Assembly (NCBI RefSeq): GCF_018219815.1
Contig: NZ_JADMKU010000005.1
Coordinates: 219,674-283,673 of the forward strand
From: Thalassovita aquimarina
GTDB taxonomy: Bacteria; Pseudomonadota; Alphaproteobacteria; Rhodobacterales; Rhodobacteraceae
Reading direction: 5' to 3'
DNA length: 64,000 nucleotides
This document shows, in pieces, positions 1-8,815 of this stretch. The position numbers and the translations under genes were made by a program. How positions within the stretch are numbered: position 1 is the stretch's first letter; each line of letters opens with the position of its first letter. The notes beneath the pieces were generated by a model. The model searched no databases. It was not told the origin of the DNA and worked only from the letters and a program-made list of their open reading frames with translations.

Positions 1-51
1 GGCCACATGATCGATATTCACGCCAAGACGCAGTTTTCCCAACGGCTGCAT
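1..51 (-). CDS. pdxJ: Pyridoxine 5'-phosphate synthase, 5' end only
   Basis: Only the first 17 codons lie in the window; the gene runs off the left edge. The translation from the ATG at 51 ends in LRLGVNIDHVA, the characteristic amino terminus of PdxJ, which condenses 1-deoxy-xylulose 5-phosphate with 3-amino-2-oxopropyl phosphate in vitamin B6 synthesis. An AAGGAG ribosome binding site sits seven bases upstream. It lies just downstream of the DUF2062 and rsh genes on the same strand, an order common in Rhodobacterales. Identity rests on this short but distinctive stretch. Confidence 0.85.
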   Translation of the reverse strand, partial: MQPLGKLRLGVNIDHVA

Positions 52-93
52 GGCCCACTCCTTCGTATTCCGAACGACCTGTTTGCGGCCAAC

Positions 94-756
94 CTAGTCG
101 CCTTTTGGCGGCTCGTCAGCCTTCAGATGGGCTTTTTTCTTCAAGGCGTTGAATTTCGCCTTCAACGCCCCCTTGCGGCGGTTCTGATAGGCCCGGATCA
201 GCGGCACCGAGATATAATAACAGACCAGTCCGGCTACGATTCCGGGGATGATGCCGCCGATCATGTAGGGGAAAAATACCTCGTCATAGAAGATGGCAAG
301 CCCGTGCCAGTCCATGTCGTGATCGGAGAACACGGCAAGGAAATTGTGCTGCAGGTCGGCGCTGGCATCGAGGAACTTGCCCGCCAGTGACCGTTCGACA
401 TCGTGATCCGCCCCGGGATGACGCCCGAGCAGGAAATACCCCGTCTTCATCGAAATCACGCCGATCGGCAGATAGGTCAGCGGGTTGCCGAAAAACGTGC
501 CCAGAAGCGCCGCAAGGATGTTGCCGCGCAGGATGAAGGCCAGCGTCCCGGCGACCACGAAGTGCATACCGAAAAACGGGGTGAAGGTGGTGAAGACCCC
601 GGCGAAAATGCCGCGGGCGATCTTTTCGGGGGAATCGGGCAGCCGGTGCAGCCGGTGTTTGACATACTGCGCCGCCCGGCCCCAGCCACCGCGGGGCCAG
701 AAGAATTCGAACACGATCCTCCAGATCGGTCGGCGGTCGCGGCGTTTGAAGACCAA
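94..756 (-). CDS. DUF2062 membrane protein
   Basis: A 220-residue protein of the DUF2062 family, of unknown biochemical function. The central part carries hydrophobic segments (about residues 50-105 and 165-195) with the family hallmark FFGNPLTYLP region; the ends are strongly basic, with a Lys/Arg-rich tail. I place the start at the TTG at 756 because AGGAGG stands nine bases before it; a longer reading to 831 would run far into rsh. The start lies 17 bases after the rsh stop, so the two are probably cotranscribed. In many genomes the family sits beside rsh and pdxJ, as here, but no role in the stringent response has been shown to my knowledge. Confidence 0.85.
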   Translation of the reverse strand: MVFKRRDRRPIWRIVFEFFWPRGGWGRAAQYVKHRLHRLPDSPEKIARGIFAGVFTTFTPFFGMHFVVAGTLAFILRGNILAALLGTFFGNPLTYLPIGVISMKTGYFLLGRHPGADHDVERSLAGKFLDASADLQHNFLAVFSDHDMDWHGLAIFYDEVFFPYMIGGIIPGIVAGLVCYYISVPLIRAYQNRRKGALKAKFNALKKKAHLKADEPPKGD

Positions 757-772
757 GGCTTGCGCCCTCCTG

Positions 773-2905
773 CTATCCCGCTTGCGTCGTGACGCGCGAC
801 GGATCCCGGTATCTGCGGACCTCCGCGACATCGCTTTCGGCTTCCAGCGCCGACATCACAGAATGCAGATGCTCGGCGTCCCGCAAATCGACCTCCACCA
901 GCAAGCGGAAGAAATCCGGCTTGCGGTCCTCGAACGTCAGGTCCGAGATATTGGCCTTCTGTTCCCCGATCAATGTGCAAACACGGCCCAGCACACCGGC
1001 ATCGTTGCCGATGGTCAATTCCAGCGTCGTGGCGTGGATCGCGGGATGCTTGCCGGCGTGCCAATGCAGATCCATCCAGCGCTGCGGCTGATCCTCGAAG
1101 GCTTCCAGTGCTTCGCAATCGATGGCGTGCACGATCACGCCCTTGCCGCGATGCGAAATGCCCACGATGCGTTCGCCGGGCAGCGGCTGGCAGCACCTGG
1201 CGATGGTGAAATGCTGATCATGCGACAGGCCCACCACGGCGCCGCGCAGTTCGATATCGTCCGATTCCGCTTCGCTCAGGTCCGGATAGACCGCATGCAG
1301 CACTTCGCGGGTCGTCAGTTCGGCGCTGCCCAACCTGGCCAGCAGCATGTCGATATCTTCGACACGCAGGTTGCGGGCGGCGGTTTCCAGCGCCTTGTCG
1401 GTCGCCTTCTTGCCGACATGTTCGAAAGCCGAGCGGGCCAGTTCGCGGCCCAGCTTGATGAAGCGTTCGCGGTCCACTTCGCGCAGCGCCCGGCGGATCG
1501 CGGTGCGCGCCTTGCCGGTGATGGCGATATCGAGCCAGGTGGCCTGTGGCGTCTGGCCCTCGGCGGTGATGATTTCCACCGACTGGCCGTTCTTCACCCG
1601 GGTCCACAACGGCACCCGCATCCCGTCGACCTTGGCGCCGACGCAGGCATTGCCGATCCGGGTGTGGATGGCATAGGCGAAATCGATCGGCGTCGCGCCC
1701 TTGGGCAGTTTCACAACCTCGCCCTTCGGGGTGAAGCAGAACACCTTGTCCGAATACATTTCCAGCTTCACGGCTTCCATGAATTCGGCGTGGTCTTCCT
1801 CGGCGTCGAACTGTTCGGTCAGCGAAGCAATCCATTTCGCCGGATCGACGGCGAAGGGGTTCTTGGCCCGCACCCCATCGCGGTAGGACCAATGCGCCGC
1901 CACCCCGGTTTCGGCCACGTCATGCATCTGACGGGTGCGGATCTGCACCTCGACCCGCTTGCCGTCGCGGCCCGACACGGTGGTGTGAATCGACCGGTAA
2001 CCGTTCGATTTCGGCTGGCTGATGTAATCCTTGAACCGGCCCGGCACCGCGCGCCAGCGCTGGTGGATCACGCCCAGGGCACGGTAGCAGTCGTCTTCGC
2101 TGTTGGTGATGACGCGGAAGCCGTAGATATCGGACAGGCGCGAGAATCCGACATCCTTTTCAGACATCTTGCGCCAGATCGAATAGGGTTTCTTGGCGCG
2201 GCCGAAAACCTGCGCCTCGACGCCCGCCTCTTCGAACTCCTGCCGCATGTCGCCAGTGATGCGGTGGATCACATCGCCGGTTTCCTTCTGCAGCATCACG
2301 AAGCGGCGCATGATCGAAGCGCGGGCCTCGGGATTGAGCACCTTGAAGGCGAGGTCTTCCAATTCCTCGCGCATCGACTGCATCCCCATGCGCCCCGCCA
2401 AGGGCGCGAAGATTTCCATCGTCTCGCGTGCCTTCTGCGCCTGCTTTTCGGGGCGCATCGCCTTGATCGTGCGCATGTTGTGCAGGCGGTCGGCCAGCTT
2501 CACCAGGATCACCCGCAGGTCCTTGGACATCGCCATGAACAGCTTGCGGAAGTTTTCCGCCTGCTTCGTCTCGGAACTGGACAGTTGCAGATTGGTCAGC
2601 TTGGTGACGCCATCGACCAAATCCGCCACCTCCTTGCCGAACATCCGTTCGACCTCGGCATAGGACGCCTTGGTATCCTCGATCGTGTCATGCAGCAGGG
2701 CCGTCACGATGGTGGCATCGTCCAGACGCTGTTCGGTCAGGATCGCGGCAACGGCAACGGGATGGGAAAAATAGGGTTCGCCGGAATGGCGGAACTGCCC
2801 CTCATGCATGGCGAGGCCGAATTCATAGGCCTCGCGCAGCAGGTTTTCATTGGTCTTCGGGTTATAATTGCGGACAAGGGCGATCAGGTCGTCAACCGCG
2901 ATCAT
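773..2905 (-). CDS. rsh: Bifunctional (p)ppGpp synthetase/hydrolase
   Basis: A 710-residue RelA/SpoT homologue that makes and degrades (p)ppGpp, the stringent-response alarmone. The amino-terminal HD hydrolase domain is intact (HSGEPYFSHP, then LLHDTIEDT near residue 70). The synthetase domain follows with RFKDYI and NGYRSIHT; the RxKD form is that of bifunctional enzymes rather than RelA. A TGS domain (about 385-445, FTPKGEVVKLPKGATPIDFA) and a carboxy-terminal ACT domain (about 630-700) complete the normal architecture. Alphaproteobacteria usually carry a single such enzyme, called Rsh or SpoT. It follows rpoZ by 30 bases, so the two probably share a transcript. Confidence 0.97.
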   Translation of the reverse strand: MIAVDDLIALVRNYNPKTNENLLREAYEFGLAMHEGQFRHSGEPYFSHPVAVAAILTEQRLDDATIVTALLHDTIEDTKASYAEVERMFGKEVADLVDGVTKLTNLQLSSSETKQAENFRKLFMAMSKDLRVILVKLADRLHNMRTIKAMRPEKQAQKARETMEIFAPLAGRMGMQSMREELEDLAFKVLNPEARASIMRRFVMLQKETGDVIHRITGDMRQEFEEAGVEAQVFGRAKKPYSIWRKMSEKDVGFSRLSDIYGFRVITNSEDDCYRALGVIHQRWRAVPGRFKDYISQPKSNGYRSIHTTVSGRDGKRVEVQIRTRQMHDVAETGVAAHWSYRDGVRAKNPFAVDPAKWIASLTEQFDAEEDHAEFMEAVKLEMYSDKVFCFTPKGEVVKLPKGATPIDFAYAIHTRIGNACVGAKVDGMRVPLWTRVKNGQSVEIITAEGQTPQATWLDIAITGKARTAIRRALREVDRERFIKLGRELARSAFEHVGKKATDKALETAARNLRVEDIDMLLARLGSAELTTREVLHAVYPDLSEAESDDIELRGAVVGLSHDQHFTIARCCQPLPGERIVGISHRGKGVIVHAIDCEALEAFEDQPQRWMDLHWHAGKHPAIHATTLELTIGNDAGVLGRVCTLIGEQKANISDLTFEDRKPDFFRLLVEVDLRDAEHLHSVMSALEAESDVAEVRRYRDPSRVTTQAG

Positions 2906-2935
2906 CTTGTCCTTAACCCCTTATGTGGAACAGGC

Positions 2936-3292
2936 TCAGTTCTGGCCCTGTGCTTCCATCAGCTGCCGCAGCAGCATTTCTTCGGACATGTCGTCCTCGG
3001 CCGGTTTGTCGGCCTCGCCGCCACCCATGAGAAGCGCCATCGAATCTTCTTCCGGTTCGTCCACTTCGATCTGGGTCTGGTTGCTTTCGATCAGGCGCTC
3101 GCGCAGATCGTCGGCCGACTGGGTTTCCTCGGCGATTTCGCGCAAGGCGACGACCGGGTTCTTGTCGTTATCACGGTCCACGGTCAGAGACGAACCGGAG
3201 GCGATCTCGCGCGCACGGTGCGCAGCAAGCATCACGAGCTCGAAACGGTTCGGTACCTTGTCGACGCAGTCTTCTACGGTAACGCGGGCCAT
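2936..3292 (-). CDS. rpoZ: RNA polymerase omega subunit
   Basis: A 118-residue omega subunit, which helps fold and assemble the beta-prime subunit and is needed for ppGpp binding to polymerase. The start MARVTVEDC and the segment [16 protein letters not shown] are diagnostic. The carboxy-terminal half is an acidic extension ([14 protein letters not shown]), longer than in enterobacteria but usual in this order. The ATG at 3292 has a GGAG seven bases upstream; a reading four codons longer is possible but lacks a better site. A good sigma-70 promoter lies just upstream. It heads the rpoZ-rsh-DUF2062-pdxJ operon, placing a ppGpp-binding polymerase subunit beside the ppGpp enzyme. Confidence 0.97.
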   Translation of the reverse strand: MARVTVEDCVDKVPNRFELVMLAAHRAREIASGSSLTVDRDNDKNPVVALREIAEETQSADDLRERLIESNQTQIEVDEPEEDSMALLMGGGEADKPAEDDMSEEMLLRQLMEAQGQN

Positions 3293-3330
3293 GGGACACT
3301 CCAATCATTGGACGGGCTGTAGAAAGGGTG

Positions 3331-3359
3331 TATTTACGGCGGCAGCATACGATTGACAA
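3331..3359 (-). promoter_or_regulatory. Sigma-70 promoter of the rpoZ-rsh operon
   Basis: On the minus strand TTGTCA (3354-3359) and TAAATA (3331-3336) are separated by exactly 17 bases. Transcription would begin near 3324, about 30 bases before the rpoZ start. Sequence match only. Confidence 0.6.
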
Positions 3360-3366
3360 GCCGAAA

Positions 3367-3933
3367 TCACACCGCGACGACCGCCGCGCGCGCCTCTGCG
3401 GGCAATTCATCGCATAATTCGGTGACGGTTTTGCCCAGAAGCGGATGTTTCCACCCCGGCGCCACGTCGGCAAGAGGCACAAGAACGAAAGCACGGTCCT
3501 GTATCCGCGGATGCGGAAGAATCAGTTGCTTCGGCGCGGCCTGCATCTGCTGCGCAACCGGCAATTCCATCCATTGCCGGACCGTATCCCTATCCGGCGA
3601 AATTTGATTGTCGATGGCAATTATATCGAGATCCAGCGTCCTTCCGCCCCACCGGGACAATCTGACACGACCGAAATCCATTTCAACTTTATGGAGAAAT
3701 TCCAGAATTTTTTCCGGCCTCCAATCCGTGCGGCAGCGTATGGCGGCGTTTATGTAGTCCGGGCCGGCACCGGCAGGGAAGCAAGGTGTTTTAAAAAAAC
3801 GACTTTCCTCAACCACATCCAGCCCGCCCGCGCGCAGAATCCTGATCGCCTTGCGCAGCGTGTCGGCGGGCAAATCCCCGTCCAGCGGCAAGTTTGCGCC
3901 GAGAGCGATGAGCACATCTTGGGTAGTACCCAT
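3367..3933 (-). CDS. folK: 6-hydroxymethyl-7,8-dihydropterin pyrophosphokinase
   Basis: A 188-residue FolK, transferring pyrophosphate from ATP to 6-hydroxymethyl-dihydropterin in folate synthesis. The start MGTTQDVLIALGANLP, the middle FGRVRLSRWGGRTLDLDIIA (pterin and Mg/ATP loop with the paired Asp residues) and LPHPRIQDRAFVLVPLADVAP are all typical. The ATG at 3933 is chosen because homology begins immediately after it; a longer frame to 3978 adds an unconserved basic leader. It is upstream of rpoZ on the same strand but rpoZ has its own promoter. The gap to the divergent NYN gene (3934-4077) is AT-rich and must hold both promoters. Confidence 0.95.
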   Translation of the reverse strand: MGTTQDVLIALGANLPLDGDLPADTLRKAIRILRAGGLDVVEESRFFKTPCFPAGAGPDYINAAIRCRTDWRPEKILEFLHKVEMDFGRVRLSRWGGRTLDLDIIAIDNQISPDRDTVRQWMELPVAQQMQAAPKQLILPHPRIQDRAFVLVPLADVAPGWKHPLLGKTVTELCDELPAEARAAVVAV

Positions 3934-4077
3934 ATTCCGACCTATCCTTTTGATACGCGCACTCAACTTGCACGGCATAGTAATAACACTTATTTTCGGC
4001 GCCCAAGCGAGGCGACGAATTTTTTAACCTATTCACTCACGGACTAGTCGCCAAGCTGATAATCGGAAGGAAATTTG

Positions 4078-4647
4078 ATGTTCTACAAAGACGAACGGCT
4101 GGCGCTGTTCATCGATGGGTCTAACCTGTACGCCGCCGCCAAAGCGCTTGGGTTCGATATCGACTACAAGCTTCTGCGGCAGGAATTCATGCGTCGCGGA
4201 AAATTGCTGCGCGCCTTTTACTACACTGCCCTGCTGGAGAATGATGAATATTCTCCGATCCGCCCGCTGGTCGACTGGCTGCATTACAACGGTTTCACCA
4301 TGGTCACCAAACCGGCCAAGGAATACACCGACAGTCAGGGACGCCGGAAGGTCAAGGGCAACATGGATATCGAACTGACCGTCGATGCCATGGAACTGGC
4401 CCCTCGGGTTGATCATATCGTGCTGTTTTCCGGCGACGGCGATTTCCGTCCGCTGGTGGAAAGCCTGCAGCGTCAGGGCGTGCGTGTTTCGGTCGTTTCG
4501 ACCATCCGCAGCCAACCGCCAATGATTGCCGACGAACTGCGCCGCCAGGCCGATAATTTCATCGAACTGGACGAGCTGAAGGAAGCGATCGGGCGCCCGC
4601 CGCGGGAAAATCCCGTGGAACGCGAGGTCGCCTATAACGACCACTGA
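4078..4647 (+). CDS. NYN domain protein, LabA/DUF88 family
   Basis: A 189-residue PIN-like NYN domain protein of the LabA/DUF88 group, predicted RNA-cleaving enzymes. The acidic metal-binding residues are visible: FIDGSNLY near the start, GNMDIELTVDAM in the middle and FSGDGDFRPLV near residue 120. The rest matches the usual single-domain length. The ATG at 4078 has GGAAGG eight bases upstream; a TTG one codon earlier is not needed. It is followed by a clear terminator, so it is a single-gene unit. Relatives are common in alphaproteobacteria, but the substrate of this group is not established. Confidence 0.88.
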   Translation: MFYKDERLALFIDGSNLYAAAKALGFDIDYKLLRQEFMRRGKLLRAFYYTALLENDEYSPIRPLVDWLHYNGFTMVTKPAKEYTDSQGRRKVKGNMDIELTVDAMELAPRVDHIVLFSGDGDFRPLVESLQRQGVRVSVVSTIRSQPPMIADELRRQADNFIELDELKEAIGRPPRENPVEREVAYNDH

Positions 4648-4652
4648 GAAAT

Positions 4653-4682
4653 CCGGGGCCAACGCGCCCCGGTTTTCATTTT
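4653..4682 (+). terminator. Intrinsic terminator after the NYN gene
   Basis: A 7-bp GC stem (CCGGGGC at 4653-4659 with GCCCCGG at 4666-4672) is followed by TTTTCATTTT, five bases after the NYN stop codon. Confidence 0.75.
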
Positions 4683-4709
4683 CAGCCCCAGTGCAAGGCG
4701 GCCCGCGCC

Positions 4710-4752
4710 GCCGGATGCAGGCTTGCGGTCTTTACGCAAGCCGCTTTCCGGC
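4710..4752 (+). other. Two-helix hairpin in the ispH leader
   Basis: GGCTTGCG (4720-4727) pairs perfectly with CGCAAGCC (4735-4742) around a 7-base loop. Outside it GCCGGA (4710-4715) pairs with TCCGGC (4747-4752), leaving a symmetric 4-by-4 internal loop. No T-run follows, so it does not look like a terminator. It ends 30 bases before the ispH start and could be an RNA control element or a binding site on DNA; function unknown. Confidence 0.5.
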
Positions 4753-4782
4753 TTACCTGTTCCGCAACAGGAGACGCAGACC

Positions 4783-5733
4783 ATGACCAAACCGCCGCTC
4801 ACCCTCTACCTTGCCGCGCCGCGCGGCTTCTGCGCCGGCGTCGACCGCGCCATCAAGATCGTCGAAATGGCGATCCAGAAATGGGGCGCGCCGGTCTATG
4901 TCCGCCACGAAATCGTGCATAACAAATTCGTGGTCGACAGCCTGAAGGAACAGGGCGCGGTGTTCGTCGAGGAACTGGACGAATGCCCTGACGACCGCCC
5001 GGTGATCTTTTCCGCCCACGGGGTGGCGAAATCGGTCCCCGAAGCGGCCGAGGCGCGGCAGATGATCTATGTCGATGCCACCTGCCCGCTGGTGTCGAAG
5101 GTGCATATCGAAGCCGAAAGGCATTCCGAAAACGGGTTGCAGATCATCATGATCGGCCATGCAGGCCACCCCGAAACCATCGGCACGATGGGGCAGTTGC
5201 CCGAGGGCGAGGTATTGCTGGTCGAAACCGTCGCCGACGTGGCGACTGTGGACGTTCGCGATCCCGAAAAACTGGCCTTCGTGACCCAGACCACGCTTTC
5301 GATCGACGACACCAAGGATATCGTCGCGGCGCTGCAGGCGCGTTTCCTCGCGATCCAGGGCCCGCATAAGGAAGACATCTGCTACGCCACGACCAACCGG
5401 CAGGAAGCCGTGAAGGCAATGGCACCGAAGATCGACGCCTTGCTGGTGGTGGGCGCGCCCAATTCGTCGAATTCCCGCCGTCTGGTCGAAGTCGGCGCGC
5501 GCAACGGCTGCAAATATGCCCAGTTGGTGCAGCGTGCCACCGATATCGACTGGCGCGCTTTGGAAGGGATCAAATCCATCGGCATCACCGCCGGGGCTTC
5601 GGCCCCCGAAGTTCTGGTCGATGAAGTCATCGCCGCTCTGTGCGACCGCTTCGACGTGACCGTGGCGGAGGTCGAAACCGCCAAGGAAAACGTCGAATTC
5701 AAGGTGCCCCGCGTGCTGAGAGAACCGGCCTGA
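4783..5733 (+). CDS. ispH: 4-hydroxy-3-methylbut-2-enyl diphosphate reductase
   Basis: A 316-residue IspH (LytB), the [4Fe-4S] enzyme that produces IPP and DMAPP in the last step of the methylerythritol phosphate pathway. The three cluster cysteines are present in [22 protein letters not shown] and [10 protein letters not shown], with the substrate-binding NSSNSRRL and the catalytic TQTTLS region. The ATG at 4783 has AGGAGA nine bases upstream; the longer frame from 4723 would read through the leader hairpin. It is the first gene of a tightly packed run: the methyltransferase begins two bases after its stop, followed by rnhA. Confidence 0.97.
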   Translation: MTKPPLTLYLAAPRGFCAGVDRAIKIVEMAIQKWGAPVYVRHEIVHNKFVVDSLKEQGAVFVEELDECPDDRPVIFSAHGVAKSVPEAAEARQMIYVDATCPLVSKVHIEAERHSENGLQIIMIGHAGHPETIGTMGQLPEGEVLLVETVADVATVDVRDPEKLAFVTQTTLSIDDTKDIVAALQARFLAIQGPHKEDICYATTNRQEAVKAMAPKIDALLVVGAPNSSNSRRLVEVGARNGCKYAQLVQRATDIDWRALEGIKSIGITAGASAPEVLVDEVIAALCDRFDVTVAEVETAKENVEFKVPRVLREPA

Positions 5734-5735
5734 GA

Positions 5736-6323
5736 ATGGATGAAGAAACCATCCGAATCTATGATGCCCGCGCGGAGGATTATGCGCAGGTGACAGCGGC
5801 GGATGCACCGGGACGGTTGCTGCGCGATTTCATCACCGCCGTTCCGACAGGCGGTCGCGTGCTGGACCTGGGCTGCGGCCCGGGGATCGATGCGGGATTG
5901 ATGGCGCAAGCGGACCTGCGGGTCGACGCCGCGGATGCCTCGGCCGAAATGGTGGCGCTTGCGGACCAGCGCCCCGGAGTTTCCGCGCGGCAGGCCACGT
6001 TTGACGAACTGGTTGCCGAAGCGGTCTATGAAGGCATCTGGGCCAATTTCAGCCTGCTGCACGCCCCGCGCAACGACATGCCGCGCCACCTGGCGGCGAT
6101 CCACCGCGCGCTGAAGCCGGGCGGACGGTTTCACATGGCGGTCAAGACCGGCGAAGGCGAAAAGCGCGATTCGATCGGGCGCTACTACAGCTACTACACG
6201 GAACCCGAATTGATGCGCCTGTTGCAGGATGCGGGTTTCACCGCGACAAAAATTGTGCACGGCAGCGATAAAGGGCTGGACGGGGTCGTGGCCGATTGGA
6301 TATCCGTTGCCTCCCATGCCTGA
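5736..6323 (+). CDS. Class I SAM-dependent methyltransferase
   Basis: A 195-residue class I methyltransferase with the SAM-binding motif [11 protein letters not shown] (about residues 42-52), the acidic DAADAS at strand 2 and a FSLLHAP post-motif; the helix [11 protein letters not shown] is the usual motif III. The substrate cannot be read from the sequence. The start ATG is two bases after the ispH stop and the stop overlaps the start of rnhA by eight bases, so the three are translationally coupled. Related small methyltransferases lie in this position in other Rhodobacterales by my recollection; a link to isoprenoid synthesis is not implied. Confidence 0.85.
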   Translation: MDEETIRIYDARAEDYAQVTAADAPGRLLRDFITAVPTGGRVLDLGCGPGIDAGLMAQADLRVDAADASAEMVALADQRPGVSARQATFDELVAEAVYEGIWANFSLLHAPRNDMPRHLAAIHRALKPGGRFHMAVKTGEGEKRDSIGRYYSYYTEPELMRLLQDAGFTATKIVHGSDKGLDGVVADWISVASHA

Positions 6324-6768
6324 ACTCTATGCATATACCGACGGAGCGTGCTCCGGTAATCCCGGCCCCGGCGGGTGGGGCGTCCTGCTGCGCGCAACGG
6401 ATGGCGACACCATCCTGAAGGAACGCCAACTCAAGGGCGGCGCGGCAGAAACCACCAATAACAAGATGGAACTGATGGCCGCCATCATGGCGCTGGAAAC
6501 GCTGGAAAAGCCCAGCAGCCTCACCATCGTCACCGACAGCGCCTATGTCAAAAACGGCGTCACCGGGTGGATTTTCGGCTGGAAGAAAAACGGCTGGAAA
6601 ACCTCGAACAAGAAGCCGGTCAAAAACGTCGAGCTGTGGCAGCGCCTGGACGCGGCGCAGTCCCGCCACCGGGTCAGCTGGGAATGGGTCAAGGGGCATG
6701 CCGGCCACCCGGAAAACGAACTGGCCGACGAACTGGCGCGCGCGGGCATGGCGCCCTATAAACCCTGA
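6316..6768 (+). CDS. rnhA: Ribonuclease HI
   Basis: A 150-residue RNase HI, which removes RNA from RNA-DNA hybrids. It starts [21 protein letters not shown] with the first catalytic Asp, continues with [11 protein letters not shown] (catalytic Glu), TDSAYV (Asp) and ends with [17 protein letters not shown] holding the fourth acidic site. The basic protrusion [17 protein letters not shown] for hybrid binding is present. The ATG at 6316 overlaps the preceding methyltransferase stop. The following channel gene starts two bases after its stop, so it belongs to the ispH run. Confidence 0.97.
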   Translation: MPELYAYTDGACSGNPGPGGWGVLLRATDGDTILKERQLKGGAAETTNNKMELMAAIMALETLEKPSSLTIVTDSAYVKNGVTGWIFGWKKNGWKTSNKKPVKNVELWQRLDAAQSRHRVSWEWVKGHAGHPENELADELARAGMAPYKP

Positions 6769-6770
6769 GC

Positions 6771-7391
6771 ATGACAAACCTGATCCTGCTGGATTACGCC
6801 TCGGTACTGGTCTTTGCCCTGACCGGTGCTCTGGCTGCGTCGCGCGCGCAGCTGGACCTTGTGGGCTTCATGTTCATCGCCAATCTGACCGCGCTTGGCG
6901 GCGGCACCCTGCGCGACGTGCTGCTGGATCGGACCCCGCTGTGGGTCGCGCAGCCGGGTTTCGTGGCGGTCGCATCGCTGGCCGCTGCGGTGGTGTTCTT
7001 CACCGCGCATCTGCTGGAAAGCCGCTATCGCGCGCTGCTGTGGTTCGACAGCCTCGCACTGGCCGTCGCCGTGCCCGCCGGCGCAGGCGTGGCGATCAGC
7101 CTGGGCCATCCCTGGCCCGTCACGGTGATCATGGGCACGCTAACCGGCACCTTCGGCGGCATGATGCGCGACGTCGTCTGCAACGAGGTACCACTGGTTC
7201 TGAAGAAGGGCGAACTTTACGTCACCGCCGCCTTTGCCGGATCCGCCGCCACGGTATTGACGGCCACGGCGGCCGCAGATCCGCTGATCGTTGCCGCGGC
7301 CGGGGGATTGGTGACATGGGCGTTGCGCGCGGGGTCGCTGGCCTTCGGCTGGAGCCTGCCGAGCTACAAGAGCCGCCCGCCGCGCTTATAA
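6771..7391 (+). CDS. TRIC/UPF0126 family membrane channel
   Basis: A 206-residue protein with about seven hydrophobic helices and two internal copies of the glycine-rich signature of the UPF0126/TRIC family: LTALGGGTLRDVLLDRTP near residue 40 and LTGTFGGMMRDVVCNEVP near residue 125. Bacterial TRIC homologues are trimeric monovalent cation channels of the inner membrane. The start is two bases after the rnhA stop. It ends two bases before the convergent stress-type membrane protein gene at 7393. Confidence 0.9.
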   Translation: MTNLILLDYASVLVFALTGALAASRAQLDLVGFMFIANLTALGGGTLRDVLLDRTPLWVAQPGFVAVASLAAAVVFFTAHLLESRYRALLWFDSLALAVAVPAGAGVAISLGHPWPVTVIMGTLTGTFGGMMRDVVCNEVPLVLKKGELYVTAAFAGSAATVLTATAAADPLIVAAAGGLVTWALRAGSLAFGWSLPSYKSRPPRL

Positions 7392-7392
7392 T

Positions 7393-7629
7393 TCACTTCT
7401 TCTGGAAGCTCTGCCAGGCCCAGATCAGCAGCATCGCGCCCAGAACCGCGCCGACCAGCCCGGCCGCCATCCCCATCATCGTCAGCAGCGCGCGCAGCAC
7501 CAGCCCGCCGATCAATGCCCCCGCGATGCCGATGCCGATGGTGGTGATGATATCGGTTTCCACCTTCATAAGCCGGGTCGCCAGGAACCCGGCGGCCGCC
7601 CCGATGATGATCAGCCAGACGATAGACAT
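7393..7629 (-). CDS. GlsB/YeaQ/YmgE-type small membrane protein
   Basis: A 78-residue protein of three hydrophobic segments with the glycine-rich pattern typical of the transglycosylase-associated (GlsB/YeaQ/YmgE) family: IIIGAAAGFLATRLM, then TIGIGIAGALIGGLV, then VGAVLGAMLLIWAW. Such proteins are induced by stress in other bacteria, but their molecular role is unknown. It is followed upstream on the same strand by a second small membrane protein nine bases away, suggesting a pair. Confidence 0.85.
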   Translation of the reverse strand: MSIVWLIIIGAAAGFLATRLMKVETDIITTIGIGIAGALIGGLVLRALLTMMGMAAGLVGAVLGAMLLIWAWQSFQKK

Positions 7630-7638
7630 GGCATGCTC

Positions 7639-7875
7639 CTACTTGCGGTAATGGGTGGGCACGATGATCAGCGCCCCGATGGAAGACAATATGGCATCGA
7701 TGCCCGGCGCGCCAAAACGCAGCCCGAACATGATGCGGATGAAATAGAACAGAAAGGCCCCGCCGACGCAGATGATGATCGAGGGCAGATAACCGTTGCG
7801 GGTGAAGCCGGTCTTTTCCGACAGGTAACCAACGATCCCGGCAATCACCACGGTTCCGATCAGCGTTGGAAACAT
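7639..7875 (-). CDS. Small membrane protein, GlsB/YeaQ-like
   Basis: A 78-residue protein with three predicted transmembrane stretches (about residues 3-18, 32-50 and 58-72). It begins MFPTLIGTVVIAGIVGYLSEKTG; the GYLSEKTGF turn and overall size resemble the GlsB/YeaQ group, though the similarity is looser than for its neighbour at 7393-7629. The two may be diverged duplicates acting together in the membrane. It is 17 bases downstream of fmt on the same strand, so fmt transcripts may extend through both. Function unknown. Confidence 0.75.
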   Translation of the reverse strand: MFPTLIGTVVIAGIVGYLSEKTGFTRNGYLPSIIICVGGAFLFYFIRIMFGLRFGAPGIDAILSSIGALIIVPTHYRK

Positions 7876-7892
7876 CTGCCTTTTCTCCCGGG

Positions 7893-8798
7893 TTAGAGCC
7901 GCGTTCCCTTGGCGAGAGGCATCCCGCGCAGGAATATATCGGCATCCTGTGCCGCCTTGCCCGCCCGTTGCAAGCGCAAAAGCTGTACCGCGCCGGTGCC
8001 GCAGGCCACCCTCAGTTGATCGTCCAGCACCGCGCCCGGCTCCCCTGCCCCATCGGCCAGGCGCGACGCCAGCAGCTTGATGCGCTGGCCGTCATGTTCG
8101 ATGAAGGCGCCCGGGAAGGGCGAGAGGCCCCGGATCTTGCGGTCGACCTCTTCGGCCGTCGCGGTCCAGTCGATCGCCGCCTCGGCCTTGTCGATCTTGT
8201 GGGCATAGGTCACGCCGTCTTCGGGCTGCACCTCGGGCGTCAGGCTGTCAAGTTGCTCCAACGCCTCGACGATCAGCTTCGCGCCCATTTCGGACAGACG
8301 ATCATGCAGACCGGCGGTGGTTTCCTCCGCCCCAATCGGCGTGACCTGCCGCAGCAGCACCGGGCCGGTGTCGAGCCCCGCCTCCATCTGCATGATGCAG
8401 ATGCCGGTTTCCGCATCCCCCGCCATGATCGCGCGATGGATCGGCGCCGCCCCGCGCCAGCGCGGCAGCAGCGAAGCGTGGATGTTCAGGCAGCCGTGTT
8501 TGGGGGCATCAAGAACGGGTTGCGGCAGGATCAGCCCATAGGCCACCACGACCGCCACATCGGCGTTGAGATCGGCGAAGGCCGCCTGTTCCTCGGGCGA
8601 TTTCAAGGACACCGGGTGGCGCACCTCCAGCCCCAGTTCCAGGGCGCGGGCATGAACAGGTGTCGGCCGGTCCTTCTTGCCCCGCCCCGCCGGGCGCGGC
8701 GGCTGGCAATAGACGGCGGCGATATCGTGGCCGGCATCGACCAGCGCCTGCAGCACCGGCACGGAAAAGTCCGGCGTCCCCATGAAAATCACACGCAT
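7893..8798 (-). CDS. fmt: Methionyl-tRNA formyltransferase
   Basis: A 301-residue Fmt, which formylates initiator Met-tRNA with 10-formyl-THF. It begins [20 protein letters not shown], carries [16 protein letters not shown] (catalytic Asn and His, with the SLLPxxRG signature) and the [18 protein letters not shown] segment, and has the carboxy-terminal tRNA-binding domain with [15 protein letters not shown]. It is the last gene of a def-def-def-fmt run on this strand and starts 18 bases after the third def, so formylation and deformylation enzymes are coexpressed. Confidence 0.97.
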   Translation of the reverse strand: MRVIFMGTPDFSVPVLQALVDAGHDIAAVYCQPPRPAGRGKKDRPTPVHARALELGLEVRHPVSLKSPEEQAAFADLNADVAVVVAYGLILPQPVLDAPKHGCLNIHASLLPRWRGAAPIHRAIMAGDAETGICIMQMEAGLDTGPVLLRQVTPIGAEETTAGLHDRLSEMGAKLIVEALEQLDSLTPEVQPEDGVTYAHKIDKAEAAIDWTATAEEVDRKIRGLSPFPGAFIEHDGQRIKLLASRLADGAGEPGAVLDDQLRVACGTGAVQLLRLQRAGKAAQDADIFLRGMPLAKGTRL

Positions 8799-8815
8799 GT
8801 CCCTGCCCCTTTCGA

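Noticed and set aside
485..3322. A 945-codon open frame antisense to rsh and rpoZ
   Set aside because: The minus-strand genes show every RelA/SpoT and omega motif; the plus-strand frame is a shadow with Arg/His-rich noise.
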